From the NCBI RefSeq assembly GCF_007655135.1, contig NC_045133.1, positions 16,527,845-16,591,844 on the forward strand: a DNA stretch of 64,000 nt, read 5' to 3'. Below are positions 11,257 to 23,479 of this stretch, piece after piece. The position numbers and the translations under genes were made by a program. Each line of letters starts with the position of its first letter. The first letter of the stretch is position 1. The notes below the pieces were generated by a model that was not told where the DNA came from, made no database searches, and was given only the letters and a program-made list of their open reading frames with translations. The DNA is from Punica granatum. Lineage: Eukaryota; Streptophyta; Magnoliopsida; Myrtales; Lythraceae.

Positions 11257-14200
11257 ATGGAAGACGATAACCACAAGTTTGTCTGCTTACCCAGGTAACT
11301 TTTGTTGTCTCTGTCTATGTTTTTCGGTGAAATGTGGGTTTTAAAATGAGTAGATCTTTTAGGGGTTTTGATGATCAACACACATTATTCCTAAAATGCT
11401 GTTGGTCTGTCAGGATTTATTTTCATGTTTTGACATTGCTAGATATGCACAGTTCATAAAGATTATATTTTGGTGGGTCGATCATGATGTAATGTGGTGA
11501 AATTTGCATGTTCTGGTGCATGTGGTGTTTGTACATATTAAAAATGATTTCTTTTCACAATGGCTTTTTGAAAATACAAGAAAATCTTTATTTTTTAGGG
11601 TTTACAAATTTGAATTTGTTCTCTACAGTATGCACCTGTGGAAGACAGTCGATGTTTATCTGCATCATGGAGGGAAGTTTGTTGGGGAACCCGGGGTGGG
11701 TTATGAAGGTGGTGATGTAGAAATCATAAGAAACGTAGATGTAGATACAATCACAGCAGTTGAGGTTTGTGATTCGCTGCCCAACGTCTATAGAACTGCG
11801 TACTAGCTGCTATTACAGGGATCCTAAATTTAAGACATTTGATTTGGCCATAAACAATTTCGAGTCTGACCTTGATGCTAGATACTTGATCAGTGTCTTG
11901 ATCCACTGCAAATATATATAAAAATAAGCGCGAATTCTACCAGGAAGTGTACTGGGTCAGATCAAGTAATATAGTGATGAATAGAGTGTCGATCCCACGA
12001 GAATTAATTAAGTACTAAACCTATATTAGATTCTATTATTATCTAGGGAATCAAATCGAGATAATTAACTAATTAACTACTAATCAACCTAAATCGTCAC
12101 AAAGCGCAGAAAGAGAATTGTATGAAAATATATCAATTGGAAGTGGGAAAAATAGAATCCACCATAGTTTCACTAATCAGATTGCCATCATGTTATATAG
12201 ATTAATAGCTATGTGATCATTCAAGTGAGTTTATCAAGCTTTTAAAATTAAAGTCTTAAACCCCTAATTAATTAATCAGCTCCCGCATCCCTAATTAATA
12301 GTGGACTCTAAATTACAATCATACACCTTCCAGTGCTATGATTGCCCAATGCTCTAAATTAATTATCCCTAATGTCTTAGCGAATAACTAACTAGAAACA
12401 TTGCATTAATCCATGGATAATCTCTAATTAACGCAGCTTTCGCATTTAACTAATTAGTCTAATCAAGTATTCCTAACAACCCTATATCAACTCCCATATC
12501 AATAGTGTTTCTAACAATTATAATCAATTAAGAATTAAAATTAAAATTATAAGAATTGCAATCATGAATCATCCACATATCTATTAATCCTATAACATGG
12601 CTACAATCATCATATTAGCTACCTAGGGTTTCATCATATTCCCACAAGAGAAGCTTAGAACATCATGGACTTGAAAACACAATTATAATTCAAAAGAGTC
12701 ATTACAATAGAATTCATATTCAGCAGTAGACTCAAGATATTGAATCCTAAAACAAAGACCCAACAATTCCTTTAAGGAATAGTCTCTTCCACGATTCTTC
12801 ACTTCAAATCAATTGATCCAGGTGACGGCTCCAGATAAGACTCTCTCCAAAAAATCTCTAGGTTAAAAGAATGGTGAAAGATGGCTCCCCCAGGGTTTCC
12901 TAATCTTGTTATAAGGAGTATTTATATCCAAAACAAAAAAGATTTCCGAAAGATATAGGCTGGCTCCAAATTGCGCAAAACTCCTCAATATTACTCGTAA
13001 TTCCATCTAAGTCCTCAAAGACCTACAATATCAAATTACACATAATTAAGCACCAACTTCTTATAATTTCTATAAAATTCATAATAATTTAACATGAATT
13101 GCACAATAAAATATGAGTATAATATGCCCTTATCATGTCTTGCAAGATCAGACTGAACTCAACTTGTACTGTAAGCATGGCTAAGTAGATGATCCTTTAA
13201 AACTCAATGAAGAGGAGATTAGGGAGTTGGAGAGGGTTGAGGCTGAGAGAAGGGAGCAAGAAGTTGAACTGAAGAGAAAGCAAGAAGAGATTAAAGAATG
13301 GAACAAGAAGCTGCAGAGAAGATGAGACAGGAAGAGATTGAAAGGATGGACTAAGAAGCTGCATAGAAGAAGAGACACGAAGAGGAGATAGAAAGGATGG
13401 GGCCTGATAAGGGGACTGGGATGAGGAAGATAATGATATGGAGTTTGAGCAGTCCACTTAGCCTGGTCTTGAAGAAATACAATGTGTCAATGCCAATGTA
13501 GAAGCAAGCCGAGTAAGAACTAGGAAGAAGTCTATTGCTATGAATAAAAGAAAGCAAAAGGAGAAAGGAAAGGAGAAAGTCTAGGAGGTCTCAAAACACG
13601 AGAGGCCAAGTTAAAAAAGTAAGGACATATTTAAGATGACAATACAGACTGATGTTGTAGGTGATCATGATGATGCAATACCTGCATCTCCTGCAAGTCC
13701 ACCAGCAAATGTGGGTGATGATGTTGAGGAGACACCAGCAATGGATGACAAGCTATCCGATGGCTATAATAGTGAAGAACTAGAGTCATTGGCTGGGGAT
13801 TCAAATGAGAAAAATGATAAGTTTCGAATGTACAATGCTAAAGATAATCGAACTGCAGAAATTTCTATTGGAATGGAGTTCGAAAATCTTGATGTCTTCA
13901 AGATGGCTGTGAGAAACACCAACATTGCAATGGGGAGGGAAGTTCAATTTATGAAAAATGATAAGGCAAGAGAGAGGGCCTATTGTGTTGAGAAAAGAGG
14001 GGACCACGGCTACCAACGGAAAATATATTGTGTTTTGAATAAAAAGACAAACACCTATCAAGTGATGACATATGATCCTGAGCACATTTGTGGAAGAAAG
14101 ATCGAGAACAAGCTAGCAACGAGGGAGTGGGTTGCAGAGAAGTTAATTCCCAGGTTGAGGACCCAGCCAGACATGTCTACAACACAGGTATTTGAGTTCT

Positions 14201-16207
14201 TCGTTCACACTTACCAGGCAAAGTTGCATGATGCAACGGTTTTCAAGGTTACCAAGCTGGCCAAATAAAATTGTGAAGGTGAAGAAAGGGAGCAGCATGC
14301 AATGCGAGAGACTATGCCCATGAGATCTTAAGATCCAACCTTGGTTCAACTGTACTATTGCAAGTCCAATCAGAGACACGTAAGCTTGAGAGGTTATAAA
14401 TTTGCTTAGAAGCATGTAAGAGGGGCTTCCAAGAAGGCTGTAGACCCATCATTAGGTTAGATGGATGCCTCCTAAAGGGTTATTATGGTGGCCAACTTCT
14501 TTCAGCAGTAAGCCAGGATGGAAACAATTCATTTTTTGTCATTACATATGCTGTAATTGAAGTAGAGTGCACAGAAAGCTGGAAATGATTTCTTCATAAC
14601 CTCATCTCTGATGTAAGAGATCCAATAGAGAAGAAATATACTTTCATCTCAGACATGTAAAAGGTGAGTTCAATGATTGTGTATTGCATTGTTGCATCAC
14701 TTAGATCTTTTAAATTAGTGATAAAATAAGTATTTTTAAACATTGCAGGGGTTGGATGTTGCAATCAAAGAAGTTTGTGATAGTGCACCCCACAGATTTT
14801 GCACAGGCATATCTGGGAAAACCTGACTAAGCATGCTAAGTGCAATGGTAGTGAACTGCGGAGAGCATTCTGGAATTGTCCCAAAGCAACAACTCCACAA
14901 AGGTTCACGCAGTGCATGAATGTTCTTCGAATGATCAACCAAACAGCTACAGATTATTTAGGGAAAATTGATCCAAGCAGATGGTCAAGGTCAGTCTTTG
15001 ATACTGTTTGTAAGAATGATGCACTACCCAACAATATGTGCGAGCAATTCAACAAAGAACTATTCAAAGTGAGGGGTAAACCTATATTGACCTTTGTTGA
15101 AGGGGTGGGAGAGTACATCACAAGAAAAAAGATAAGATGTCAGACTCTATTGGCTAGGTATAATGAATTTCTCTTCCCTAAAGTTCAAGTAAGGTTGAAG
15201 GCACACGAGAAGAACTCTAATGGCTGGGTTCCATTGTGGTTAAGAGATCCTCAAATGTCATAGTTTGAGGTAACATCCCACCATTCTCTAAGTATGATGT
15301 TGATATGAAGGCGTATACTTATTCTTGTAGAGTGTGGGACTTGACTAGTATACCATGCAAGCATGCCATTGCTACCATGTTATACAATAGCCAGAGCCCA
15401 GATGAGTTTGTTAATCATCTTTTAAGGAAAGAGGTCACACATAAAGCTCATGAGTCATTCATACATCTTATCAGTGGCTAAGATTACTGGGAGAGTACTA
15501 ATGACCCTATCCTTCCTCCAAAGAGGAAGAGACAACCAGGAAGACCCAAGAAGTAGAAAGAGAAGGCTCCAGAGGATAAGGCTAACCGTAACAAGATAAA
15601 GAGGTAGTTCAATGATCCAAGATGTGACAAGTGTGGAGAAATGGGCCACGCCAAATAAAATGTACTGGACAACCAGCTGATAAGGGGAAAAAGGGCAGGC
15701 ATGGTGCTTGTACTTCAGGTGGTGCTCCGAGTGGTTTTGGGCTAGCTAAAGCAGAGAATGTAGATGTTCAAGTGGAAAGAAACGAGAGTATGGAAGCCAT
15801 AACAAAAGAAATAAATATATCACAAAAATATGCTCCACTCTAACCATCACAGCCATCTTACTATGATCTATCTAATGCACAACCATCACATGTACTTTTG
15901 CTTTTAGTTGTACATTTAAATTTTTGTAAATGCTGCCAAATAATTCACTCTCATTAATATCATGTATAGATTCCTCAAATGCTCACATTTGCTGAGGCCT
16001 CCTTTTTCCAACCAATGAGAGCCCCTCCAGTTAGGCCACCTCTAGTGAGGCCCCCTCCAGTTAGGCCCCTCACACTCTCATCACAGCACACACCATGGAA
16101 GTTACAAGTTCTAGAACTGCTGCTAGGTTTGCAGCATATATCCAACCAAGGGAACCTCCACCTAACCGAGCTGCAGATTGCAGAAGCTCATCATTTTAGG
16201 TTGTTCT
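11257..16207 (+). pseudogene. MURA-like MULE transposase, multi-exon pseudogene
   Basis: Exon 1 (11,257-11,294) ends CAG|GTAACT. Exon 2 starts after CTCTACAG at 11,628, and joining them keeps the frame. Exon 2 encodes a PB1-like N-terminal domain (HHGGKFVGEPGVGYEGGDV) found in plant MULE proteins. A charged, coiled-coil-like stretch follows at 13,190-13,600, and then the MuDR N-terminal domain at 13,636-14,268, with the acidic GYNSEELESL and the segment YQRKIYCVLNKKTNTYQVMT. The DDE-type transposase core (14,430-14,660) survives only in broken frames. A classic intron follows (14,664-14,748; AAG|GTGAGT to TTGCAG). Next come helical regions (14,799-15,263), a SWIM zinc finger (15,318-15,400), an AT-hook-like PGRPKK, and a CCHC knuckle near 15,620-15,660. 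A proline-rich open stretch at 15,979-16,207 may be a last exon. Many stops and frameshifts make it non-functional. Confidence 0.85.
11899..13135. mobile_element. Solo LTR inside the MULE transposase gene, 1,237 bp
   Basis: The insert starts TGATCC and ends TTATCA (TG...CA) and is flanked by the perfect 5 bp duplication TGTCT at 11,894-11,898 and 13,136-13,140. Reading across the site without the insert continues the transposase frame, so boundaries are exact. No internal domain, PBS or second LTR is present, as expected after recombination between two LTRs. The TE family was not recognised. Confidence 0.85.
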
Positions 16208-16639
16208 AAATTCCTGCTAACTGACACCATTTTGGGTTGGATACATGTTAGATTGCCAAAAATATAGCCGCTGTCTGCACCTTTTGTATAGCAATTTTTG
16301 GCAAAATAACATGTACAATCTCTTGTAAAGACTTGTCTATAATATTAATATAGTTATTTTTGTAATTCCATTTCATTTAGGCAAGTTTTTTCTTCATTCC
16401 ATCTGCAATTCATCTGCGTTAAACCATCCAGTAGGCCAAGATGGCTTTGTTCCGATGGGGGAAGGAGGAAGGAAGGTGAGAGTATAGTTCACTGTGTTAA
16501 AAAATGGTGCAGGGACTAAATTGATGTAGCAAATGGGCGGGAGTTTAGTTAGATTCCGTTAAAAAATGGTGCAAGGACTAATTTGATATAACGCGAGTAC
16601 CAAATTGACGTAACATTTTCCACCATTTAACATCGTAAC

Positions 16640-16985
16640 CATTAAAACTTAATGGCAGGACCAAATTGATGTAGCAAAGGACCAAATCGATGTCGTGTTG
16701 GGCCTAGATCGATGCAACCACCCCACAAAAGGACCAAATTGATGCAACTATACCACTAACTGATGTAACTGCGCAAAGTCAAGGACTAAATTGATGTAAC
16801 CGTGCAAAGTCGAGGACCAATTTGATGTAACCTAAACGTTAGAGACTAAATTGATATAAAATTGCAAAGTCAGTGACGAAATTGATGCAAAATTACAAAG
16901 TCAAGGGCGGAATTGATGCAAAAAATAAGTCGGAGACGAAATTGATGCAACTTGCCAAACTCATGGATGAAATTGCCTCTTTACT
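16640..16985 (-). repeat. Right terminal inverted repeat of the MULE
   Basis: It is the inverted partner of 10,666-10,985 and ends AGGCAATTTC on the minus strand. An A-run follows that is shared with segment B. Confidence 0.85.
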
Positions 16986-16989
16986 AAAA

Positions 16990-18480
16990 AAAAGGGAAAA
17001 TGCAGATTTGGACCTCAACTTTTGGAATTTTGTCATTTTGGTCTAAAACCTTTTCTTTTTTGTTCTCATCCTCTATCTACAATTTTTTGCCACTTTAGCC
17101 GGTTATAACATTTTCCGTCTAAAATAACCTTTTCCTTCCACAAATAATTTTTATATTCGATTTGGTTTTCAAAATTAAAAAGTTTTAAAAAGAAAACAAA
17201 AGGGAAAACCGTAAGGTCGTAACAAAGAAAGGGATTGGGAAGGGGCTGACAGTGACCTCATCGTCAGCCACCAATGAAGTCGCCAACAACCCCAAATTGA
17301 GGGGTGATGACCGCCGGCAAGGTCACTGGTCCTCTCAAACCGCCACTGCCCCCTCCTCCTTTCTCTCCCGTTTGTTTTCAAAATTAGGGGTGGTGGAGCT
17401 CTAGTCCACGGCCACCTTCCCCCCTCCTCAATGTGCTGACGCACCTCAAATGTGCGACAGACTCAATGTGCTGACGCACCTCAAATGTGCGACAGCAGAA
17501 GCCAGCCACTTGCGATGCACTTTTGTGGGTTGGAACAATTTTTACTAGGTTGATGCACTCTTATGCGTTGTCACAAGTTCTTACTATGACGAAAAGTGCG
17601 TGGCAAATGCAATTTTTTTTTCCAAAAAATGCTTGTACTGACACACAAAAAGTACGCTGGAACATGCTTTATTTATTTATTTTTTTTGCTTCTTAAAGAA
17701 AAGCTAAGCCTGCCTACTGATGTTCTTAATGGTTCACCACCTTTTGAAAAACTATACGGGGACTCCCCCTGAATACTCCATGCTATGAGTCAAGGATATA
17801 CTTCAATTTTAAGAAATGTTTCCGTGTGTTCTTTTCTTAAGCATAAGACAATAGTAAGTTTATTCTTGAACTTGTATGATGTATAGCTAAACTTAGCAAG
17901 TTGTCAATGGGTTACAACATATATGTTTTATGCTTTCGTTAATACTTGAGACTTGGAAAATGTTGTGCATGGTTTTAAATGTTACGGTTCAAAGAAATGA
18001 TATATTGGTGGGAAATATATCATTTTTCAATTTTCTCTCCTCTATATACTTTCATATAGTTATATTATTGTAGAATATATTGATTTCCAATCTTTATCAT
18101 GACTGTATCATCGAAGATTTTAGAATTCTTTAATTATTTGCGATTTCTGTAAGGAACGGGAAGGACTTTCATGCTGAAATACAATATAGTTAAAGAGTCT
18201 TACTGACAAATGTTGAATATGTTCCACCCACCCCACCCTGTAGCATATAGGTTTGTCTCAACCTTGTATATTACTCTGAAAATATTAGACTCAAACTATC
18301 AAGAGTGCCCACGCTAGAATATCTTTGTTCAGTATAGATATAATATAGTGTCTTGTACAACATATTAGTTAAGCACATTCCTTGTTTAAAAAGTGAATTT
18401 TATGCTAGATATCTATGAGGTTATTTACCTAAAGGTACTGTTTTAATATGATAGTTCAATGGTGATTTGTCTTAATAATG
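16990..18480. other. Segment A continuation; possible old MULE-like terminus and GC-rich core
   Basis: 16,995-17,135 resembles a TIR (dCTCAACTTTTGGAATTTTG-type wording) and leads into a GC-richer core at 17,230-17,450. Both are shared with 61,765-62,300, so this material predates the duplication. No right-hand partner TIR was found. 17,450-18,480 is AT-rich spacer with no gene seen. Confidence 0.4.
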
Positions 18481-18600
18481 TCATATATGTTTCATAATAA
18501 ATACTTTTCCTGCCACTGACTTATACTCGATCACCTGGTAATCCGCAGCACTTCTACACTCAGCATTTTCTGGTATGCTTTGTATCAGCGAACCTTGCAT
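18481..18600 (-). other. 39-codon ORF conserved in both duplicates, unknown
   Basis: An ATG-to-TGA frame of 39 codons is kept, without indels, in the copy at 63,478-63,597. It includes the shared stretch YQVIEYK and ends FIMKHI in both. The differences include both silent and amino-acid-changing substitutions, so selection is not shown. It may be an exon fragment of a lost gene. Confidence 0.3.
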
Positions 18601-18719
18601 GACATCGTGTACATGCCATAATTCAAGTGAAATACATTTATTACAAGTATTTATGTATCATGGTGATACATTACTATTTTAAAAGGAAATTATAATATAT
18701 AATTTATGTAGATACACAC

Positions 18720-18749
18720 CACGTGTAATGCACTTGACCTTCTGACTAG
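18720..18749 (+). mobile_element. Helitron-like 3' terminus (decayed copy)
   Basis: The partly paired ACGTGTAATGCACTT is followed by CTAG at 18,746-18,749 and T. The duplicate at 63,718-63,747 retains a perfect CACGTG-CAACA-CACGTG hairpin. Because homology between A and B continues past CTAG, this element is older than the duplication. Confidence 0.45.
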
Positions 18750-20478
18750 TTATGTGAAAATAAATTGAATCTGGTTAAATCAATGTGTATATGATTTAAT
18801 TACATTTTCTCTTTTATGTACACTTAACAGATGAAAATATCAATTTTTAAGTCAAATTAAAATGGCTTAGTTTACTTTAAAATTTGCACTTATCTTGATA
18901 TATAGAAATAAAATAATAAAAAAATTTAGAATATACGTTTAACAAATATAATAAAAAGGAATATTTTCCTTTTATTCGCTAAATGAGACATGGATAGATA
19001 TTCGTTTTTCATATTAGATCATGCATTAAATTATCTGAAACAGGTCTCGATTTTAATAGCACTTTATAATGGACATGTATTTAAGTTTATTTCATTTGAA
19101 AAATAGATTTTCAGCAGAATGTGATAATTGACTTCAACAAAGATTACTTTTTCCTTGGGAGTAAATAAATAGTTTACTTCAATAACATACGTTTTCTCGG
19201 ATATACCAATTTGACTATTTTTAGTCATTTCTTTTCTTTTTAAAGTGAATTTAATTATAATAAGCCTATAGCATATGCTCAAGTTGCTAAAATTTTCTAA
19301 GATCTATTCGATGTCTATATATTTATAAATTTAATATATAATATTTAAATAAGACATTATTAAGATAAACTCTATTTTATCTTTTTAAGGTATCATTATT
19401 ATGTGCCCACTTTATGTTAATCAGCTGATGTAGTCCTTTCTTTTATTTCATGGATAATTTTATATGAGACTTTATAGTATAATTTACAATTTCTTTAAAT
19501 AATTGATTAACATAATTATATTTTTATTGAAGATTAATCAAATTAAGTATTTAAAAACTTCAGTCTAGATCCATAGGCCTCCCCATAATTGGGGAAAAAA
19601 ATTATTCTCAATATTTTGTTATTCCCAATATCTTATGGATGTAAACAAATTACCATCTCTTGAAAAATCTTTAATATATATGTACATATATACATTATTC
19701 CTAAAACCAGTGGACTGCACATAATAGAATGCGATATTATGCAAAATTGGAGAATCTAAAAATTTTATAAAAATTTATGTGTAAAAAAACTAAAAAGTTG
19801 AAGAATTCATATACGTGCGAAAAATTGAAGTGCGCCTATGCAGCGGTAGCAATATTTTTTCTAAGCCAGAGTAGTCACAATTTATTTGTGGAACTTCTTC
19901 TATTTATAACGTATCGTACCTAATATAATATAGATGATATACAATATCTATCTCTATTAAAAATATGATCTAATTTAACCAAGATAGGATGGCTCAAGTA
20001 CTTCTCGGTAGCTTGGTTGACTGGGTACCATGTTCTAGTGCGTAACATAACGAATAAACTATAGAACATATTATTAAAGAGCAAGAATGATTTGATAATT
20101 CCTTTTCGGCCTTTCCTACGGAGTTAACTTCGCAAACTTGTTAATGACCTTTTCCACAGAACTAAAAATGAAGTGATTGAGAGATGGATCGGTCACAATT
20201 TCTGTGGTATAGTTTCTCATTTATAAAGTGTCATAAAGAATATTTTATGGATAACAAATCATATCTATGAAAAATATTATTTGATTTATTCTTTAAAAAT
20301 AAATATGATAATAGATTTTTCGAAACACAAATATGATCTATTTTTATAGATAAGATCATACCCAATTTTAATATACATAATAATTTATGTGATCATTAGT
20401 TAATGGAACCATGCAAAATATATGGCACATCATATCTATAACATGTTATACATAATATATATATTGATATTTATAATA
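18750..20478. other. AT-rich spacer
   Basis: No gene, clear repeat or RNA was recognised. The match to segment B ends only because the window ends. Confidence 0.5.
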
Positions 20479-22556
20479 GGGAAAAGGACACCACATGGCG
20501 CGGAATTCTTTTGTGTTTCACATTGCAGCACAAAACGAAATAATTTCACAAGACAACTTATAATTTTTTTTTAATTATCCTGCAGCATTCCGTGAAATCC
20601 TTGACGGAAAGCTGACATGATCCATGTTCTGGGGCAAACCTAGCACACCTGGATGCCACCTTGGACGCGTCTAGGACCCACACTCACTCCCACGCCCCCT
20701 CTCTCTGCCTTCTCCTCTTCCTCCCCCTCCTCCTCCTCCTCCTCACTCTGTTCCCGCAGTCGTTTCAGCATAGTACCATCAGCACCACCGACATCGCCGC
20801 CCTCCTCTCCATCAAGGACAGCCTCACAAACCTTTAGGGTTCCCACTTTTTCTCCACCAAGGACTTCACCTCCTCCAACCCCTGCTCCACCTTCCTGGCC
20901 TCACCTGCTCCTCTGCCACTCCCGCCTGGGTGATCGCCCTCTCCCTTGGCCCCGCCCTCACTGGCTCCCTCCCTGCCACCATCTCCCCCCTTCCGAGCTG
21001 ACCCAGCTCCTCTTCTTCCCCGGCATTGTCATCGGCCCAATTTCCCCGGAGCTCAGCCACTTCTTTGGCTGCTTCTTCTTCCTTCTCACTCTCTCTCTCT
21101 CTCTCTCTCTAAGCTCTCACACAGACACATAGAGCCTTTCCTCATCTCTTCCCCTGCCTGCTTCCATCACAGCCACCTTCATCATCTTCGTCCTTCCTTA
21201 ACCCTCTAACAGCAGCCATCATCACCATCATCACCGTCACCTTCATCGCTCCTCCTCTGCCTCTTCGTTCGACCATCACCATCAACTTCATCTCCTTCTT
21301 CTTCTGATCTCCTTCTTCTTCTGATCTCCTTCTTCTTCTTCCTCTTCTTTGTTTTTGCTTCCTCTCTCCCTCTCAGTGAAATCAGAATAATTGGTCTAGT
21401 CTTTGCATCATCATGCTCCTTTCCAACAGAGCATGCTCTATTTTGTTTCCCTCCCTATTTTCCGAGTTCGACCAGCCACTGTTGAGCTGCTGCCCCTGCT
21501 CCTCCTTGCAGCAGAGCTACTGCAAGTCTTTTTCTTCTTTGCAGGTTGTTGTGTTGCTGCTATTGCTGTTCGGTTACTCCCTGAGCTCCCGGAGTCGCTG
21601 CCGCTGCTGGTCGGGCTTCCTCCGAGCCTCCTGAGCACATGTGCTGCTGCCGCCTCGCTGTTGCGGCCTCCTCAGTGGCAACACACCGAAAGGGGGAGCG
21701 AGAGACAGAGAAATTGAGAGAGCGAGAGAGAGAGAGAGAGAGAGAGCACTAGAAGGCGACAAGAAGAACGATCAAACAAAGGTGATTGTCATAAATTATT
21801 GAAAGGCAGCCGGTCTCGTCTCTGTACATGGGAAATGAAGCTCGAAAGGGAGAGAAAATCAGAGCATGTATGACTAAAATAAGAACAAAGAGCGATCAAT
21901 TTCAAGGAAAGCAAAGCCAAATACACGAAAAGAAGAGAAAAGGGGGGACTGTGCGTGGGATGGGAGAAAAAGTAGAGCAGAGATGAGACCGATTATGTGT
22001 GAATAGGAGAGACCAGACCCGGGAGTTTCCAAGAAAGTTAAAAATGGAAATGGAAAAAAGGAAAAGCAGAGAGGAAAGGAGGAGGGGGGTGGTGGGGAGG
22101 GGAGCCACTGCTGCTCGACTCCATTTCAAGCTTTGCCGGAAAAGGAAACACCTCAAACAATCAAGTTTACATCTTTCCCCTTCGCCTCGACCATCAACGA
22201 TCAGTCGACACACCAACATGGCACCCTTATCGGTCAAGAGTGCAAGGAAAAAGAGACTGGAACAGAGGAGAGAGAGAGAGATGGTAGAGAGTGGAGTTTT
22301 TAAGAGAGAGAAAGGAAGAGCGCAATCACAGTTGCAAAGAATGGGTGAAGGAGTGGGTCCCAAACACGTCCGAGGTGGCATCCAGGTGTGCTCGGTTTGC
22401 CCCCAAAATACAAGCCACGCTAGCATTCCGTCAGGGATTTCACGGAATGCAGCAGGATGATAAAAAGAAAAAATTGTGCTGTCTCATGAAATTATTTCGT
22501 TTTGTGCAGTAATGTGAAACAAGAAAAAATTTCGTGTTGTATGGTGTTATTTTTCC
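20479..22556. mobile_element. Pack-MULE-like element, 2.08 kb, with captured gene sequence
   Basis: Inverted repeats of about 215 bp lie at 20,479-20,693 and 22,343-22,556. Outer ends read GGGAAAAGGACACC and, inverted, GGAAAAATAACACC, and both arms hold CACACCTGGATGCCACCT. Flanks are TTTATAATA (20,470-20,478) and TTTACAATA (22,557-22,565), a 9 bp duplication with one mismatch, the length typical of Mutator-like elements. The interior is GC-rich, unlike the AT-rich surroundings, and includes a leucine-rich-repeat gene fragment but no transposase. CT and GA microsatellites occur at 21,088-21,110 and 21,722-21,746. Confidence 0.85.
20770..21065 (+). pseudogene. Captured fragment of a leucine-rich-repeat protein gene
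   Basis: Across shifting frames the translation gives, in order, the hallmarks of a plant LRR N-terminal region. These are DIAALLSIKDSLTN, then FFSTKDFTSSNPCSTF (normally ending in a paired-cysteine motif), then WVIALSLGPALTGSLPATIS, then LTQLLFFPGIVIGPISPELS. A stop and at least two frameshifts separate the pieces, so no full protein can be made. Only the cap and the first one or two repeats are present. The donor gene is not in the window. Confidence 0.75.
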
Positions 22557-23106
22557 TTTACAATAATTTGTATAGATCATACAAACTATAATATATGTTT
22601 TAAAATTTAAAAATTGAAAATTTTAAAAAAATAAAGAAAATAACAACCGATCAAAACATTATACCATTTTATTAAAAAATGCTTTTTAAAGAAAGTTATA
22701 AAATAATTAAAAATGACCAATCTACAAATCTATATCTATAATTTTTTAAATTAAAAAAAAAAATATTCATTTCAAAAAAGCTAAAAAATCGAGAAAATAA
22801 ACAATTCGATCCCACAAATGATGCTATTTAAAAAATTTTAAGATTCTCTTTTAAAGAAAGTTTAAAAAAAAAAAAAGAAAATGGTGACTGGTCTTGCAAA
22901 TCTACTTCTATCTATATATTTAAAAAAACTCAAAAAATGAGAAATTTCATTTAGAAATTGAACGTTTTAGGACCATCTGGCGAAATTATTCTTTGGAAAT
23001 CATATAATTATTTTTTATTAACATATTTATATATTGTTATCTCTATTTATTATGTCTAATATTTTTATAATATTTTGATTTTTTATATTCTCAAAAACGA
23101 TGAACT
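22557..23106. other. AT-rich spacer
   Basis: Poly(A)- and poly(T)-rich sequence with no gene or RNA recognised. Confidence 0.5.
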
Positions 23107-23137
23107 CTCACATGCAACATGTGTGAATTTATACTAG
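23107..23137 (+). mobile_element. Helitron-like 3' terminus
   Basis: The perfect hairpin CACATG-CAA-CATGTG (23,109-23,123) is followed by ten bases, CTAG and T. This is the best-preserved such signature in the window after the one at 63,718. The 5' end was not found. Confidence 0.5.
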
Positions 23138-23479
23138 TCTAGTTGAAAGGGTTTATAATCATGTTTTGAAGGACAAATAATTAAAGAAACGCGTTGAAAG
23201 GTATATGAGGATGGGATCAATGTTTAAGCATACTTTTGAGAATATTTAAATGCGAGGAAATATTTTAAGAAACTACTAAAATGTGGATCCGCGTGATGCT
23301 GCGGTCGGGAAATTTTTTGATCAATTTTTTTGATATGTCATAGTATAGATTATAAGTGATATTAACGATATATTAATTATGTGTAGAAATTATAAACTCT
23401 TAATTGATAGTAACGATCCAAATTTTCAAAAAATCATTATGTTAATTAATATGTCGTACAATATTAAGCTATAATTAAG

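Larger units (their letters stand above)
10666..16985 (+). mobile_element. MuDR-type (MULE) DNA transposon, 6.3 kb, decayed
   Basis: Long terminal inverted repeats lie at about 10,666-10,985 and 16,640-16,985 (ends AGACAATTTCATCC and AGGCAATTTCATCC on opposite strands). Each is built of a recurring block that reads roughly GCATCAATTTGGTCC-TGACTTTGCA. Between them is a broken MURA-type transposase gene, itself split by a solo LTR. Segment B passes from the equivalent of 10,665 to 16,990 with no insertion, which confirms both ends to within the surrounding A-run. The target duplication falls in that A-rich run and cannot be resolved. Confidence 0.92.
5305..19000 (+). repeat. Duplicated segment A (partner: 58,690-64,000)
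   Basis: Collinear matching blocks are: 5,305-5,425 with 58,690-58,797; 7,235-8,562 with 58,840-60,231; 9,051-10,665 with 60,229-61,740; 16,990-19,000 with 61,765-64,000. Both copies have the same orientation. A has extra sequence at 5,430-7,235, a TRIM, about 130 bp near 9,190-9,330, and a MULE. B has an extra MITE. The match still holds at the right window edge, so the duplication is longer than seen here. Apart from the inserted elements and one short conserved ORF, the segment is AT-rich and without recognisable genes. Confidence 0.88.

Noticed and set aside
13181..13557. Minus-strand serine/leucine-rich ORFs
   Set aside because: They are the complement of the charged, Glu/Lys/Arg-rich plus-strand coding stretch of the MULE transposase.
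20640..20846. Minus-strand ORF with a glutamate-rich run
   Set aside because: It is the complement of a CTC/CCT-rich stretch in the Pack-MULE-like element; the plus strand carries the recognisable LRR fragment.
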